Source of the DNA: an uncultured Lachnospiraceae bacterium
GTDB taxonomy: Bacteria; Bacillota_A; Clostridia; Lachnospirales; Lachnospiraceae
DNA: 34,310 nt
Assembly: GCA_905207905.1 (NCBI GenBank)
Contig: CAJLNC010000021.1
Location: 1-34,310 of the forward strand
Reading direction: 5' to 3'
Position 1 is the stretch's first letter, and each line of letters starts with the position of its first letter. The position numbers were made by a program, and so were the translations under genes. Of this stretch, positions 7,789 through 13,550 are shown one piece after another. The notes beneath the pieces are model-generated. The model saw only the letters and a list, made by a program, of their open reading frames with translations. It searched no databases and was not told the origin of the DNA.

Positions 7789-9118
7789 CAGTCAATTCCT
7801 TCCCTTCCTTTAATGCTGCAAAATTCTTTTCTTCAAAACTGCCCCTGACCAGTAAGTAGTAATAAAAACAGGTATTCTTCTGCCCTATGCGGTGAATCCG
7901 TTTTTTGGATTGCTCCCAGAGGTCACAGGATCCTTTTCCAAGCGGTAACGTATAATAAATGATCTTGTTCGATTTCTGGAAGTTCCCACCCATTGCCCCG
8001 GCTTGATACTGAATGAAGGTCACGCTGTTTGATACATTCTCATAAGCCTGTAATGATTTTCCTGACCCATTCACGTAACTGATTTTTCTACCAAGGTTTC
8101 TACAAATTTGAGTCAGTCTGTTCAGTTCTTCATTGAAATTGTAAAATACAATGAGTCGATCTTCTGTTGATTCAAGCAAGTCTTTGAACGCTTCCAGTTT
8201 TTCCTTGTGGTACTGACCGCAAAGCTGTCTTGCATATAGTGTTTTGGTCAGGCTGTTATCTCCAATCAGTTCAGCCATTGGTGTTACATCTTCCCCTTGG
8301 AAATCTGAAGCATCTTTGAATTGACAGAGGTTCAGCGTATCAAGCAGCAAATAACTGTTTTTAATGAAATAGCGGTATTCCTTTGTAATTTTCAGAAAAA
8401 TCTTCTGTTCAATCTGTTCAGGCAAGTTCATCACTTCTTCTGTTTTCATAAATACCGCACCATACTGTGCCAGTTTCTTTTTCAAGTGGTTCACATTCTT
8501 ATACCCAACCACAACTTCCTGTTTGAAGTTCCCGGTTTCAATCCATTCTGTTTCAACGTAAGACTTCCAAAAGGCTTTCTTTGTAATCTCCCACCCTAAA
8601 AGGTGAAGTTGTGACCACAACCGTTCATATTTCCCGGCGGTCGGTGTACCGGATAAAAGCACCACGCTTTCAGGGTTCAATTTCAGTATGAACTTTGACC
8701 GTTTAGCGTTTTCATTACAGATAAGGCTAGATTCATCAAGTAATAGTGTGAAGTTGCGTATATGACTGATATATGACCGCCTGAACACCAACTCATAGTT
8801 GATTACTCCTACAATCTGAATGTCATAGTTATAAAACTTATCTGTTTCAACCAGTTCCCTGAAAGCGACCGTCTTATTTTTCTTGGTCAGATCAAAAACA
8901 GAATAGTCAGGATAATATTCTTGAAAATGTTCTATCCAGTCATCAATCTTGGATTTCTGACAAACAACAATGTTCACATCATTGTTCAGCAGATATAATT
9001 TTTCAGCACCCACAAATGTTTTACCAAGACCCATATCCAAGTAATAAGCACATTTGTTTCTGTCAGCAGTCAAATCAAGTGCTGTTTCCTGATGGGGCAT
9101 CAGTGAAAGATTAGTCAT
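7772..9118 (-). CDS. SNF2/DEAD-type phage helicase
   Basis: The 448-residue protein is a superfamily-2 helicase of the SNF2 type common in Firmicutes phages. Visible motifs in order are: Q-like 'LMPHQETALDL', motif I DMGLGKT (about 29-35), motif II 'LLLDESS' (DEAH-box variant DESS), motif III 'LLSGTPTAG', a C-lobe 'LIVFYNFNEEL', motif V 'QAGAMGGNFQ', and motif VI 'KKRIHRIGQKN'. It probably remodels or unwinds replication or recombination intermediates together with the VRR-NUC protein encoded downstream. The start at 9118 overlaps the stop of the preceding gene by a few bases (coupled translation). Confidence 0.9.
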   Translation of the reverse strand: MTNLSLMPHQETALDLTADRNKCAYYLDMGLGKTFVGAEKLYLLNNDVNIVVCQKSKIDDWIEHFQEYYPDYSVFDLTKKNKTVAFRELVETDKFYNYDIQIVGVINYELVFRRSYISHIRNFTLLLDESSLICNENAKRSKFILKLNPESVVLLSGTPTAGKYERLWSQLHLLGWEITKKAFWKSYVETEWIETGNFKQEVVVGYKNVNHLKKKLAQYGAVFMKTEEVMNLPEQIEQKIFLKITKEYRYFIKNSYLLLDTLNLCQFKDASDFQGEDVTPMAELIGDNSLTKTLYARQLCGQYHKEKLEAFKDLLESTEDRLIVFYNFNEELNRLTQICRNLGRKISYVNGSGKSLQAYENVSNSVTFIQYQAGAMGGNFQKSNKIIYYTLPLGKGSCDLWEQSKKRIHRIGQKNTCFYYYLLVRGSFEEKNFAALKEGKELTDELFV

Positions 9119-9926
9119 CTATCTTAATACCTGTACACTGTTCAAAGATTGCAGCATCAAAGTTTGGTATTGCCTTAATGATGTTCTTATTGTGTTCTGA
9201 CAAGCTGCCCCACCACAACTGACCACATTCAGATTCATCAAGCACTTTGAGGTAACCGCCCGTTGTTTCATGTGTCGGATGTGCCACCTTTTCTTCATCC
9301 GTCATATCATCTGAATAAATCCATTCAACAACATCCTTTGATATCTGATTTAAAAGATAACGTGCATCACTGTTCAGCCAATCTCGATATGTAAAATCTG
9401 ACGGTTTATTGAACAACATGATCTTTGGTTCTTCTGTATTGAAACAACCAGTATTAAAGGAAGATTTGTTCCAGTCCCCGGTGTTCCAGTCCCCGGTGTT
9501 CCAGTCCCCGGTGTTCCTGTTCCCGGTGTTCCTGTTCCCGGTGTTCCTGTTCCCGGTGTTGCAGTCCCCGGTGTTGCAGTCCCCGGTGTTCCTGTTCCCG
9601 GTGTTGCAGAGTCCTGTGCAATCTTTTCCAGTATTTACAATACGCAACACTTCGTCCCAAGGGATTTCACGCACAATCTGAATTTTATTTGTACAAGATT
9701 TTGTTCCATCTGAATCCACATCACCAAGGGCAATGATTTCAGCAACTTTATTTTCTGAATTGAATGGATAATAGCTGAAACAGTCGGATGCTTTCTCACA
9801 AAAATGAAATCCTCTATCACAACAACTTGGTTTAACACTTTCTTCAAAGATTTTTCCAACCTCATACTGAAAACCTCTGCAAGTCCAATCAGGATTGAAA
9901 ACTTTATATCCTCTTACTTCACTCAT
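9111..9926 (-). CDS. DUF7666-type N-terminal domain plus NTGxx (pentapeptide_2-like) repeat protein
   Basis: The 271-residue protein has three parts. Residues 1-90 ('GYKVFNPDWTCRGFQYEVGKIF ... CCDRGFHFCE') match the DUF7666 domain seen in phage proteins. Residues about 98-152 are NTG-x-x pentapeptides (NTGDC, NTGNR, NTGDW), predicted to form a regular solenoid. Residues 165-271 form a separate C-terminal region with 'DEKVAHPTHETTGGYLKVLDE'. The repeats are encoded by a nearly perfect 15-bp tandem array. Start ATG 9926 follows a GAGGT-like site. The function is unknown; similar phage repeat proteins are thought to bind other macromolecules. Confidence 0.75.
   Translation of the reverse strand: MSEVRGYKVFNPDWTCRGFQYEVGKIFEESVKPSCCDRGFHFCEKASDCFSYYPFNSENKVAEIIALGDVDSDGTKSCTNKIQIVREIPWDEVLRIVNTGKDCTGLCNTGNRNTGDCNTGDCNTGNRNTGNRNTGNRNTGDWNTGDWNTGDWNKSSFNTGCFNTEEPKIMLFNKPSDFTYRDWLNSDARYLLNQISKDVVEWIYSDDMTDEEKVAHPTHETTGGYLKVLDESECGQLWWGSLSEHNKNIIKAIPNFDAAIFEQCTGIKIDD
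9466..9615. repeat. Ten-unit 15-bp tandem repeat inside the DUF7666 gene
   Basis: Ten consecutive 15-bp units on the + strand follow the pattern gtgttccagtccccg, with variants gtgttcctgttcccg and gtgttgcagtccccg. Because 15 is a multiple of 3, gain or loss of units changes protein length by five residues (NTGDW, NTGNR or NTGDC on the minus strand) without breaking the frame. Neighbouring units are often identical (two or three in a row), the mark of recent slippage or unequal recombination. Confidence 0.95.
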
Positions 9927-10006
9927 TTTCTTTTACCTCACTTTTCTTCAATGCAAAACATTCTTCAAATGTCATATTAGTAAATTTTAAAATCTTATAT
10001 ATTTCC

Positions 10007-10123
10007 TTACTTTTCTGTCATTTGGAGGAAATAACATTTGCTGTATGTTCTGTCTGCTATTTCCTGATAAGTACATCCATCAAGGCGCATACCTTATACT
10101 TCAAGTTTTTGTTCTCTAGTCAT
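10007..10123 (-). pseudogene. Small helix-turn-helix-type phage gene with an in-frame stop
   Basis: The ATG at 10,121-10,123 overlaps the stop of the XRE gene. The frame reads MTREQKLEV, then TAA (10,094-10,096), then continues in the same frame as GMRLDGCTYQEIADRTYSK to a second stop at 10,007-10,009. The two halves together resemble the common tiny phage proteins of the type 'MTREQKLEVIRLRLDGCTYQEIAD', whose second half is a sigma-like or resolvase-like HTH turn. A nonsense change at codon 10 probably killed the gene, unless translation restarts at the ATG right after the stop, which lacks a good ribosome binding site. Confidence 0.5.
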
Positions 10124-10542
10124 CAGATCACCACCCCTTCAATCTCAGCAAAGCGTTTTGCATTGATGAAGTAAACCCATCTGTTTTCAGATGTATGAAT
10201 ACCATACCCCCAAGGGAATACCCCTTGCTGTAAGCCCTTACGAACCGTGTTGTGGTTCATCTGTAACAACTTTGCAGCCTTTTCAACAGCCAACTGTGGG
10301 ATTACTCCATTTCTTACTTCCTTTGTTGGAAGCACAACTACTTTTTCATCAGATTTTGAAAAATAATTTTCTTCAAGTCCAAGTGCTACTGCAATAGCAG
10401 CCTGAACCGTTTCTGACGGTATCTGTTTTCCGGAAAGGTACTGACTGATAGATCCCTTACTCTTTCCTGTCATGCCGCATACTTGTACTTGATTTAAATG
10501 TAGCTCTTGCATAGCTTGCTTCAGTTTTTCGCTGAATGCCAC
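10123..10542 (-). CDS. XRE-family phage DNA-binding protein with second HTH/excisionase-like half
   Basis: The 139-residue protein has an N-terminal XRE helix-turn-helix ('LNQVQVCGMTGKSKGSISQYLSGKQIPS', about residues 16-43) and a C-terminal part 'EKAAKLLQMNHNTVRKGLQQGVFPWGYG' (about 86-115) that looks like a MerR/AlpA/excisionase-type winged turn. This two-part design is common in Clostridia prophages beside early operons. It starts at GTG 10,542 with AAGGAG 9 bases upstream. It probably regulates early transcription or acts as antirepressor or excision factor; the sequence does not decide which. The stop overlaps the start of the small broken HTH gene downstream. Confidence 0.82.
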   Translation of the reverse strand: MAFSEKLKQAMQELHLNQVQVCGMTGKSKGSISQYLSGKQIPSETVQAAIAVALGLEENYFSKSDEKVVVLPTKEVRNGVIPQLAVEKAAKLLQMNHNTVRKGLQQGVFPWGYGIHTSENRWVYFINAKRFAEIEGVVI

Positions 10543-10548
10543 CCTTCA

Positions 10549-10755
10549 TCACTCCTTTCTAATCGGTTCAGGGAATGGGCTGTTATTGTACTGACGTTGA
10601 ACTCTTACCCTGATTTTCCCATCCGGCAATTCTTCATATCGCAGAACATTGAAATTCTGTTTCTTTGCCTTAATATCCGCAGCATATTTATTACATTCCT
10701 CTACTGAATCAAATTCCAATGTCAAATCTATACAAGCTGCAATGACTTTTTTCAT
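10549..10755 (-). CDS. Small hypothetical phage protein (68 aa)
   Basis: The 68-residue protein 'MKKVIAACIDLTLEFDSVEE...' has a beta-alpha-beta-beta pattern (VIAACIDLTLEF, EECNKYAADIKAK, FNVLRYEELPDGKIRVRVQ). Start ATG 10,755 has GAGGTGA 5 bases upstream; the GTG at 10,764 lies inside that site and is not used. The stop is 6 bases before the XRE start. No named family is recognised; the short ferredoxin-like pattern could be a protein-protein interaction fold. Confidence 0.72.
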   Translation of the reverse strand: MKKVIAACIDLTLEFDSVEECNKYAADIKAKKQNFNVLRYEELPDGKIRVRVQRQYNNSPFPEPIRKE

Positions 10756-10788
10756 CTCTATCACCTCACATTCTTTTTTACCAGAAGA

Positions 10789-10950
10789 TCAATCCCCTAT
10801 ATCTCCATTTCCTGTATCATCATTTTCCCCTTTCTTACTCATTGCTGCCGCAGTGGCAATCGTGCCTTCCAAATAACCACGCTCACGTTCTGTCATTTCC
10901 GGAAGCTTGTCTGCAAGACTTTTAAGGATCTCTTTCTGTTTTTCTGACAT
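10789..10950 (-). CDS. Small phage protein (53 aa) downstream of the structured RNA
   Basis: A 53-residue frame runs from ATG 10,950 (AGGAGGG site about 8 bases upstream) to TGA at 10,789. It begins 'MSEKQKEILKSLADKLPEM' and continues with 'TERERGYLEGTIATAAAM', two amphipathic helices, then an acidic, glycine-rich tail. This looks like the small helical proteins found near XRE genes in Clostridia prophages. It is the first gene after the candidate structured RNA at 10,974-11,194, whose 3' stem ends about 24 bases before its ATG, so the RNA could control its translation. Function unknown. Confidence 0.7.
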   Translation of the reverse strand: MSEKQKEILKSLADKLPEMTERERGYLEGTIATAAAMSKKGENDDTGNGDIGD

Positions 10951-10973
10951 ATTTTACGCCCTCCTTCCTGATT

Positions 10974-11194
10974 AGCAGTCCTTTTATAAATGTTGCCTGT
11001 TATAGAATGGTTTTTGTAATCGGGGAAGCACTCTGAAAACCCTTATCAGATTTCACATTAAAATCTGCAAACTTGTTACCCTACAATGGGATTTTTAAAG
11101 CGTATGACCCATGAACCGCTGAACAGTTTCACATTAAAACTGAACAAAACCTGTCAACCATCACATAACAGACAACACTTATAAAAGAACTGCT
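10974..11194 (-). ncRNA. Candidate structured RNA / cis-element closed by a 30-bp stem with G-U pairs
   Basis: The 30 bases at 11,165-11,194 are the reverse complement of 10,974-11,003 except for three positions. On the minus strand (the direction of the operon) all three become G-U wobble pairs, while on the plus strand they would be A-C mismatches. A further short helix, AUGGUU with AACCAU, continues the stem after a three-base step. Inside are two small hairpins with the same loop UAAUGUG (11,124-11,142 and 11,047-11,067) and a central hairpin AUGGG/CCCAU (about 11,085-11,113). There is no reading frame here. It lies in the untranslated gap between the 58-aa and 53-aa genes. A MITE-like element with 30-bp terminal inverted repeats is the main alternative. 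Confidence 0.5.
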
Positions 11195-11221
11195 ATCTTA
11201 TTTGACTTACCATCATCAGAC

Positions 11222-11262
11222 ACCGGGCAGTCACCCCCGGTATGACGGTCATTGCTGACCGT
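11222..11262 (-). other. Two tandem GC-rich hairpins after the 58-aa gene
   Basis: Right after the stop of the 58-aa gene, two perfect inverted repeats follow each other: ACGGTCA with TGACCGT (11,245-11,262, 4-base loop) and ACCGGG with CCCGGT (11,222-11,241, 8-base loop). No U-run follows on the minus strand, so this is not a standard terminator. They may protect the 3' end of the upstream message, be processing sites, or belong to the RNA element just downstream. Confidence 0.55.
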
Positions 11263-11268
11263 TTCGGT

Positions 11269-11445
11269 TTAAATGTAATAATCTTCCCCATATCTGCTAT
11301 CTATCAACATATAAAGACCACCACGATATTCTGTCGTATAAACAGGTTTGCCGTTGATCGTTCCCACCTGCTTCAAATTGCCATGTAAACAGGTGGTATA
11401 TACAGTACTCCAAATATCAATAATACTGATTTTAATTTCTTTCAT
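11269..11445 (-). CDS. Small hypothetical phage protein (58 aa)
   Basis: A 58-codon frame starts at ATG 11,445 with GGGGTGA just upstream and ends TAA at 11,269. The sequence begins 'MKEIKISIIDIWSTVYTTC' and later has 'TINGKPVYTTEYRGGLYMLID', beta-rich and neutral, like a small OB- or SH3-type fold. Its ribosome binding site covers the stop of the preceding gene, so the two are coupled. No named family is recognised. Confidence 0.65.
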   Translation of the reverse strand: MKEIKISIIDIWSTVYTTCLHGNLKQVGTINGKPVYTTEYRGGLYMLIDSRYGEDYYI

Positions 11446-11449
11446 CTGG

Positions 11450-11728
11450 TCACCCCATTTCTGTTACCGCATTTCTGTTACCGCAAGCATCAAACAAATT
11501 TATGTACGGGGTTTCAGATATTACTCTTCCAGTTGCTTCACGCTCCCTGAGAATAATATTTGCAATGGTGAATGTGCCGTTCTTTTCTTCAATCGTAAAG
11601 CCATTTTTCTTGCCATAATTTCCCATGAACTTAATAGCTTTTTCCCTATCTTCATCATAGAAAAGAACCACATCACTTTGACTGCTTCCTTTGTGCCGCT
11701 TTGCGGCTACATCATAAATTTTTGTCAC
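11450..11728 (-). CDS. Small hypothetical phage protein (92 aa) with altered C terminus
   Basis: The 92-residue protein begins at GTG 11,728 ('TKIYDVAAKRHKGSSQSDVV'), with GGAAG 7 bases upstream. It has an alternating pattern of strands and helices (VVLFYDEDREKAIKFMGNYG, FTIEEKNGTFTIANII). The last codons contain a perfect 14-bp tandem duplication (CGGTAACAGAAATG twice), which shifts the frame so the protein ends AVTEMG. Without the duplication it would end GVTR with its TGA overlapping the ATG of the next gene. Function unknown. Confidence 0.65.
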   Translation of the reverse strand: MTKIYDVAAKRHKGSSQSDVVLFYDEDREKAIKFMGNYGKKNGFTIEEKNGTFTIANIILREREATGRVISETPYINLFDACGNRNAVTEMG

Positions 11729-11772
11729 TTCCTTACTTCCTTTCCACCTTAAATCTGTTCAATTACTTCATG

Positions 11773-11973
11773 TTATGGTTCATTTTCTAATTTCACATGA
11801 ATGTCATTATTTATATTGCAAACCTTTAAAATCTTTTTATTATTCAAATCATCTCCATTCTCAATAAAAAACTCTGCTGAATGCTTTGTTTCAAATTGCA
11901 TACCACATAAGGAAATACTAATAACCAAAAAAGTGTCTTTATCCATTACTCTCAAAAAATCAATCAATTTCAT
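11773..11973 (-). CDS. Small hypothetical phage protein (66 aa), first clear gene of the early operon
   Basis: A 66-residue protein 'MKLIDFLRVMDKDTFLVISI' has a C-terminal strand-rich part ('KKILKVCNINNDIHVKLENE'). The start at ATG 11,973 is preferred over ATG 11,994 because AGGAAGG lies 8 bases upstream. It resembles short phage proteins of the 'l-idfL-v-d-dt-v-i' type that sit first in early operons, but I cannot name the family. It follows a leader of about 380 bases from the predicted leftward promoter. Confidence 0.65.
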   Translation of the reverse strand: MKLIDFLRVMDKDTFLVISISLCGMQFETKHSAEFFIENGDDLNNKKILKVCNINNDIHVKLENEP

Positions 11974-11999
11974 AATCTTAAACCTTCCTTTCATCTGAT

Positions 12000-12352
12000 A
12001 CCCTGCAACAGTTTCTCTTTGTCTTGGTGGTTCAGTGATGAACTAAACCACCAGGGTGCAACGTTCAAAATAAAGTGCTGTGTCCTCTCGCTCGGTTGAT
12101 CCTTCCGCTTAACAACTTCTTAGTTAGGGGTAAAGTGTTGATTGGTTCAACCTGTTCAACTTTCTGCCAATAGTGGTGAACACTTTGCTTTCTTGCCCTG
12201 ATGTTCATGCTTTCTTCAACTACTTTACCGGGTTACATACTTCTTCACACACTCTGTCTGATATCCATCAGCATAACTACCACGTTACTTGTGTGCAGCC
12301 CCATCAGCTTACCCGGTGTTTCCTGCTTGCTTTATTTTGTTTTGTTGCTTAC
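12000..12352 (-). other. Long leader of the leftward early operon
   Basis: About 350 bases lie between the predicted leftward start point (near 12,352) and the first clear gene. They contain a hairpin TGGTGGTT/AACCACCA (12,025-12,053) with outer ACCCTG/CAGGGT pairing (about 11,999-12,057). A 47-codon frame (12,065-12,208, minus) begins MNIRARKQSVHHYWQKVEQV and ends at TGA; it lacks a good ribosome binding site, so I do not list it as a gene. A 19-codon frame follows the promoter (MGLHTSNVVVM...). A leader this long suggests antitermination, attenuation or a regulatory small peptide; the sequence does not decide. Confidence 0.4.
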
Positions 12353-12429
12353 GAACTAATAATATACCCTTATGAAACATTTGTCAATATCTTTTTTGTT
12401 CTTTTGCAACATTTTGTTGACTAACGAAC
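12344..12429. promoter_or_regulatory. Three operator-like sites of the phage switch
   Basis: Three related imperfect palindromes lie between and over the two divergent promoters: O1 GTTGCTTACGAAC (12,344-12,356), O2 GTTCTTTTGCAAC (12,398-12,410, matching O1's reverse complement at 10 of 13 positions), and O3 GTTGACTAACGAAC (12,416-12,429). O1 covers the leftward start point and O3 covers the -35 of the repressor promoter. This layout fits a lambda-like switch, with the repressor blocking the lytic operon and controlling itself. The binding protein is inferred to be the repressor at 12,472-12,840. Confidence 0.6.
12359..12387 (-). promoter_or_regulatory. Leftward early promoter (TTGACA-17-TATTAT)
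   Basis: On the minus strand a perfect -35 TTGACA (12,382-12,387) is followed by 17 bases and TATTAT (12,359-12,364). Predicted transcription starts near 12,352. It would drive the whole replication operon. Operator-like site O1 (12,344-12,356) covers the start point, as expected for repression by the neighbouring cI-like protein. Confidence 0.8.
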
Positions 12430-12445
12430 AATTAAACTGTATAAT
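12417..12445 (+). promoter_or_regulatory. Repressor promoter (TTGACT-17-TATAAT)
   Basis: A -35 TTGACT (12,417-12,422), a 17-base spacer and a perfect -10 TATAAT (12,440-12,445) lie just upstream of the repressor gene. The start point would be near 12,452, giving a short leader with GAGGTGA before the ATG at 12,472. The -35 lies inside operator-like site O3. Confidence 0.85.
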
Positions 12446-12471
12446 TGAAAGTAGAAAAGAGGTGATATTAA

Positions 12472-12840
12472 ATGAAAGAACGAATTAAACAAATAAGAAG
12501 AGAACGTAATCTAACCCAACAAGCATTTGCTGACAAATTACGAATCACTAGAAATAATGTAGCTGGTTATGAAGCCGGAACACGTAATCCAAGTGATGCA
12601 GTAATTTCCCTGATATGCCGGGAATTTAATGTAAATGAAGATTGGCTCAGGAATGGAACCGGGGAAATGTTCATTGAACAGACAGTTGATGAACAGATAG
12701 AAACATTCATCGGAAATCTACTAAGTAATGAAGATGATTCATTCAAGCGGCGCTTAATCTCAGGACTTGCCGCTTTAGATGATACCGGATGGGAAGTTCT
12801 GGAAAAGTTTTTGGATTCCATACAAAAGAAAGGGGACTGA
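12472..12840 (+). CDS. XRE-family prophage repressor (cI-like)
   Basis: The 122-residue protein has a clear N-terminal XRE helix-turn-helix: 'MKERIKQIRRERNLTQQAFADKLRITRNNVAGYEAGTRNPSDAVI', followed by 'FNVNEDWLRNGTGEMF' at about residues 50-65, the standard ending of this domain in phage repressors. The C-terminal part is short and helical, with no S24 peptidase domain, so induction is unlikely to be by RecA-stimulated self-cleavage. It faces away from the early operon, has its own strong promoter, and probably represses the leftward promoter via the three sites at 12,344-12,429. The stop lies one base from the end of the convergent 33-aa gene. Confidence 0.88.
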   Translation: MKERIKQIRRERNLTQQAFADKLRITRNNVAGYEAGTRNPSDAVISLICREFNVNEDWLRNGTGEMFIEQTVDEQIETFIGNLLSNEDDSFKRRLISGLAALDDTGWEVLEKFLDSIQKKGD

Positions 12841-12841
12841 A

Positions 12842-12943
12842 TTATTTCAGCCCCAGAAGTGCCTTGATATGTACATAGATCAGTTTCAAACACCGATTAT
12901 CCGCCATATCAAGCATTTCAATAATAATTTTTTTGTAGTCCAT
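12842..12943 (-). CDS. Tiny phage protein (33 aa), LexA-controlled
   Basis: A 33-codon frame runs from ATG 12,943 to TAA 12,842. It begins MDYKKIIIEMLDMADNRCLK and ends with a hydrophobic helix (LIYVHIKALLGL), a layout I recognise from tiny single-helix proteins encoded next to repressors in Clostridia prophages. A GGGG-type ribosome binding site lies about 8 bases upstream, and two LexA boxes lie directly before it. It converges on the repressor gene with one base between stops, so its transcript would run antisense through the repressor. SOS-driven expression could therefore lower repressor levels, but that is inference. Confidence 0.6.
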   Translation of the reverse strand: MDYKKIIIEMLDMADNRCLKLIYVHIKALLGLK

Positions 12944-12959
12944 GCTCTCATCCCCCTGT

Positions 12960-13007
12960 GAACGCACGTTCTAAAGTAGCGATAAATAGATTATAGAACA
13001 CACGTTC
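12960..13007. promoter_or_regulatory. Two LexA (SOS) boxes in a divergent promoter region
   Basis: GAACGCACGTTC (12,960-12,971) and GAACACACGTTC (12,996-13,007) both match the Firmicutes LexA core GAAC-N4-GTTC and are nearly identical to each other, 36 bases apart. They lie between the minus-strand 33-aa gene and the plus-strand 170-aa gene and would shut off both until DNA damage. A weak plus-strand -10 (TATAGA at 12,992-12,997) overlaps the second box. Confidence 0.8.
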
Positions 13008-13036
13008 TATTTTTGCAATAGGGAGGTTACAAAAAT

Positions 13037-13549
13037 ATGGGATTGTTCGGAAAAAAGAAAAAAGAACTATTGGAATGGCAAAAAATAGTCATGGTAGATA
13101 ATCCTGACGAACTGACACTAAATCAAAAGCAGCTACAACAAATATCTAATCAACAGGCAGCTGACGATTTGCGCATTATTCAGGATTGTATAAAGATTAT
13201 ATCTGAGACTACCAATCCAGATACTTTCTTTATGCGTCTGGACTTATTAAAAGAAAAAGCAGCACATCTAACATTGCTTGGACCTTATGTGAAATTTACA
13301 GGTTCATCCCCAACGGCTGCTGCAAAAGAAGTTGTTGATCAAGAACAGACCGCAATTTATAATTTTATTATTCGATATTACTCTGTGGTTTTTGATAAAG
13401 CGGAGTCATTAAAAACAGCAAGAGGAAAGAAAAACCAATTTCAGAAATTCTTTGATAGTTTGGAAAAATACTTAGAACGTATGAATGAAAGCAATTTAAA
13501 CTATATTACATACAAAAAACGACGTTTTAAAGAAAACTATCCAGAATGA
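13037..13549 (+). CDS. Hypothetical phage protein beginning MGLFGKKKKELLEWQK, SOS-controlled
   Basis: The 170-residue protein is mostly helical and charged. The opening 'MGLFGKKKKELLEWQKIVMVDNPDELTLNQKQLQQ' is one I recognise from hypothetical proteins near integrases in Firmicutes prophages, with no assigned function. GGGAGG lies before ATG 13,037. There is no signal peptide; the N-terminal MGLFGKKKK could touch the membrane, but no segment spans it. The two LexA boxes just upstream show that it is damage-inducible. Its position between the repressor and the integrase suggests a role in induction or lysogeny maintenance, which is inference. Confidence 0.75.
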   Translation: MGLFGKKKKELLEWQKIVMVDNPDELTLNQKQLQQISNQQAADDLRIIQDCIKIISETTNPDTFFMRLDLLKEKAAHLTLLGPYVKFTGSSPTAAAKEVVDQEQTAIYNFIIRYYSVVFDKAESLKTARGKKNQFQKFFDSLEKYLERMNESNLNYITYKKRRFKENYPE

Positions 13550-13550
13550 A

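Noticed and set aside
9466..9615. CRISPR-like array
   Set aside because: Units are 15 bp in direct tandem without spacers, and they code in frame for NTGxx repeats.
9919..9975. 18-codon frame MTFEECFALKKSEVKENE overlapping the DUF7666 gene start
   Set aside because: Too short and without a ribosome binding site; may be a remnant of a longer gene but cannot be supported.
12065..12208. 47-codon frame MNIRARKQSVHHYWQKVEQV... on the minus strand
   Set aside because: Plausible composition but no convincing ribosome binding site; mentioned only in the leader entry.
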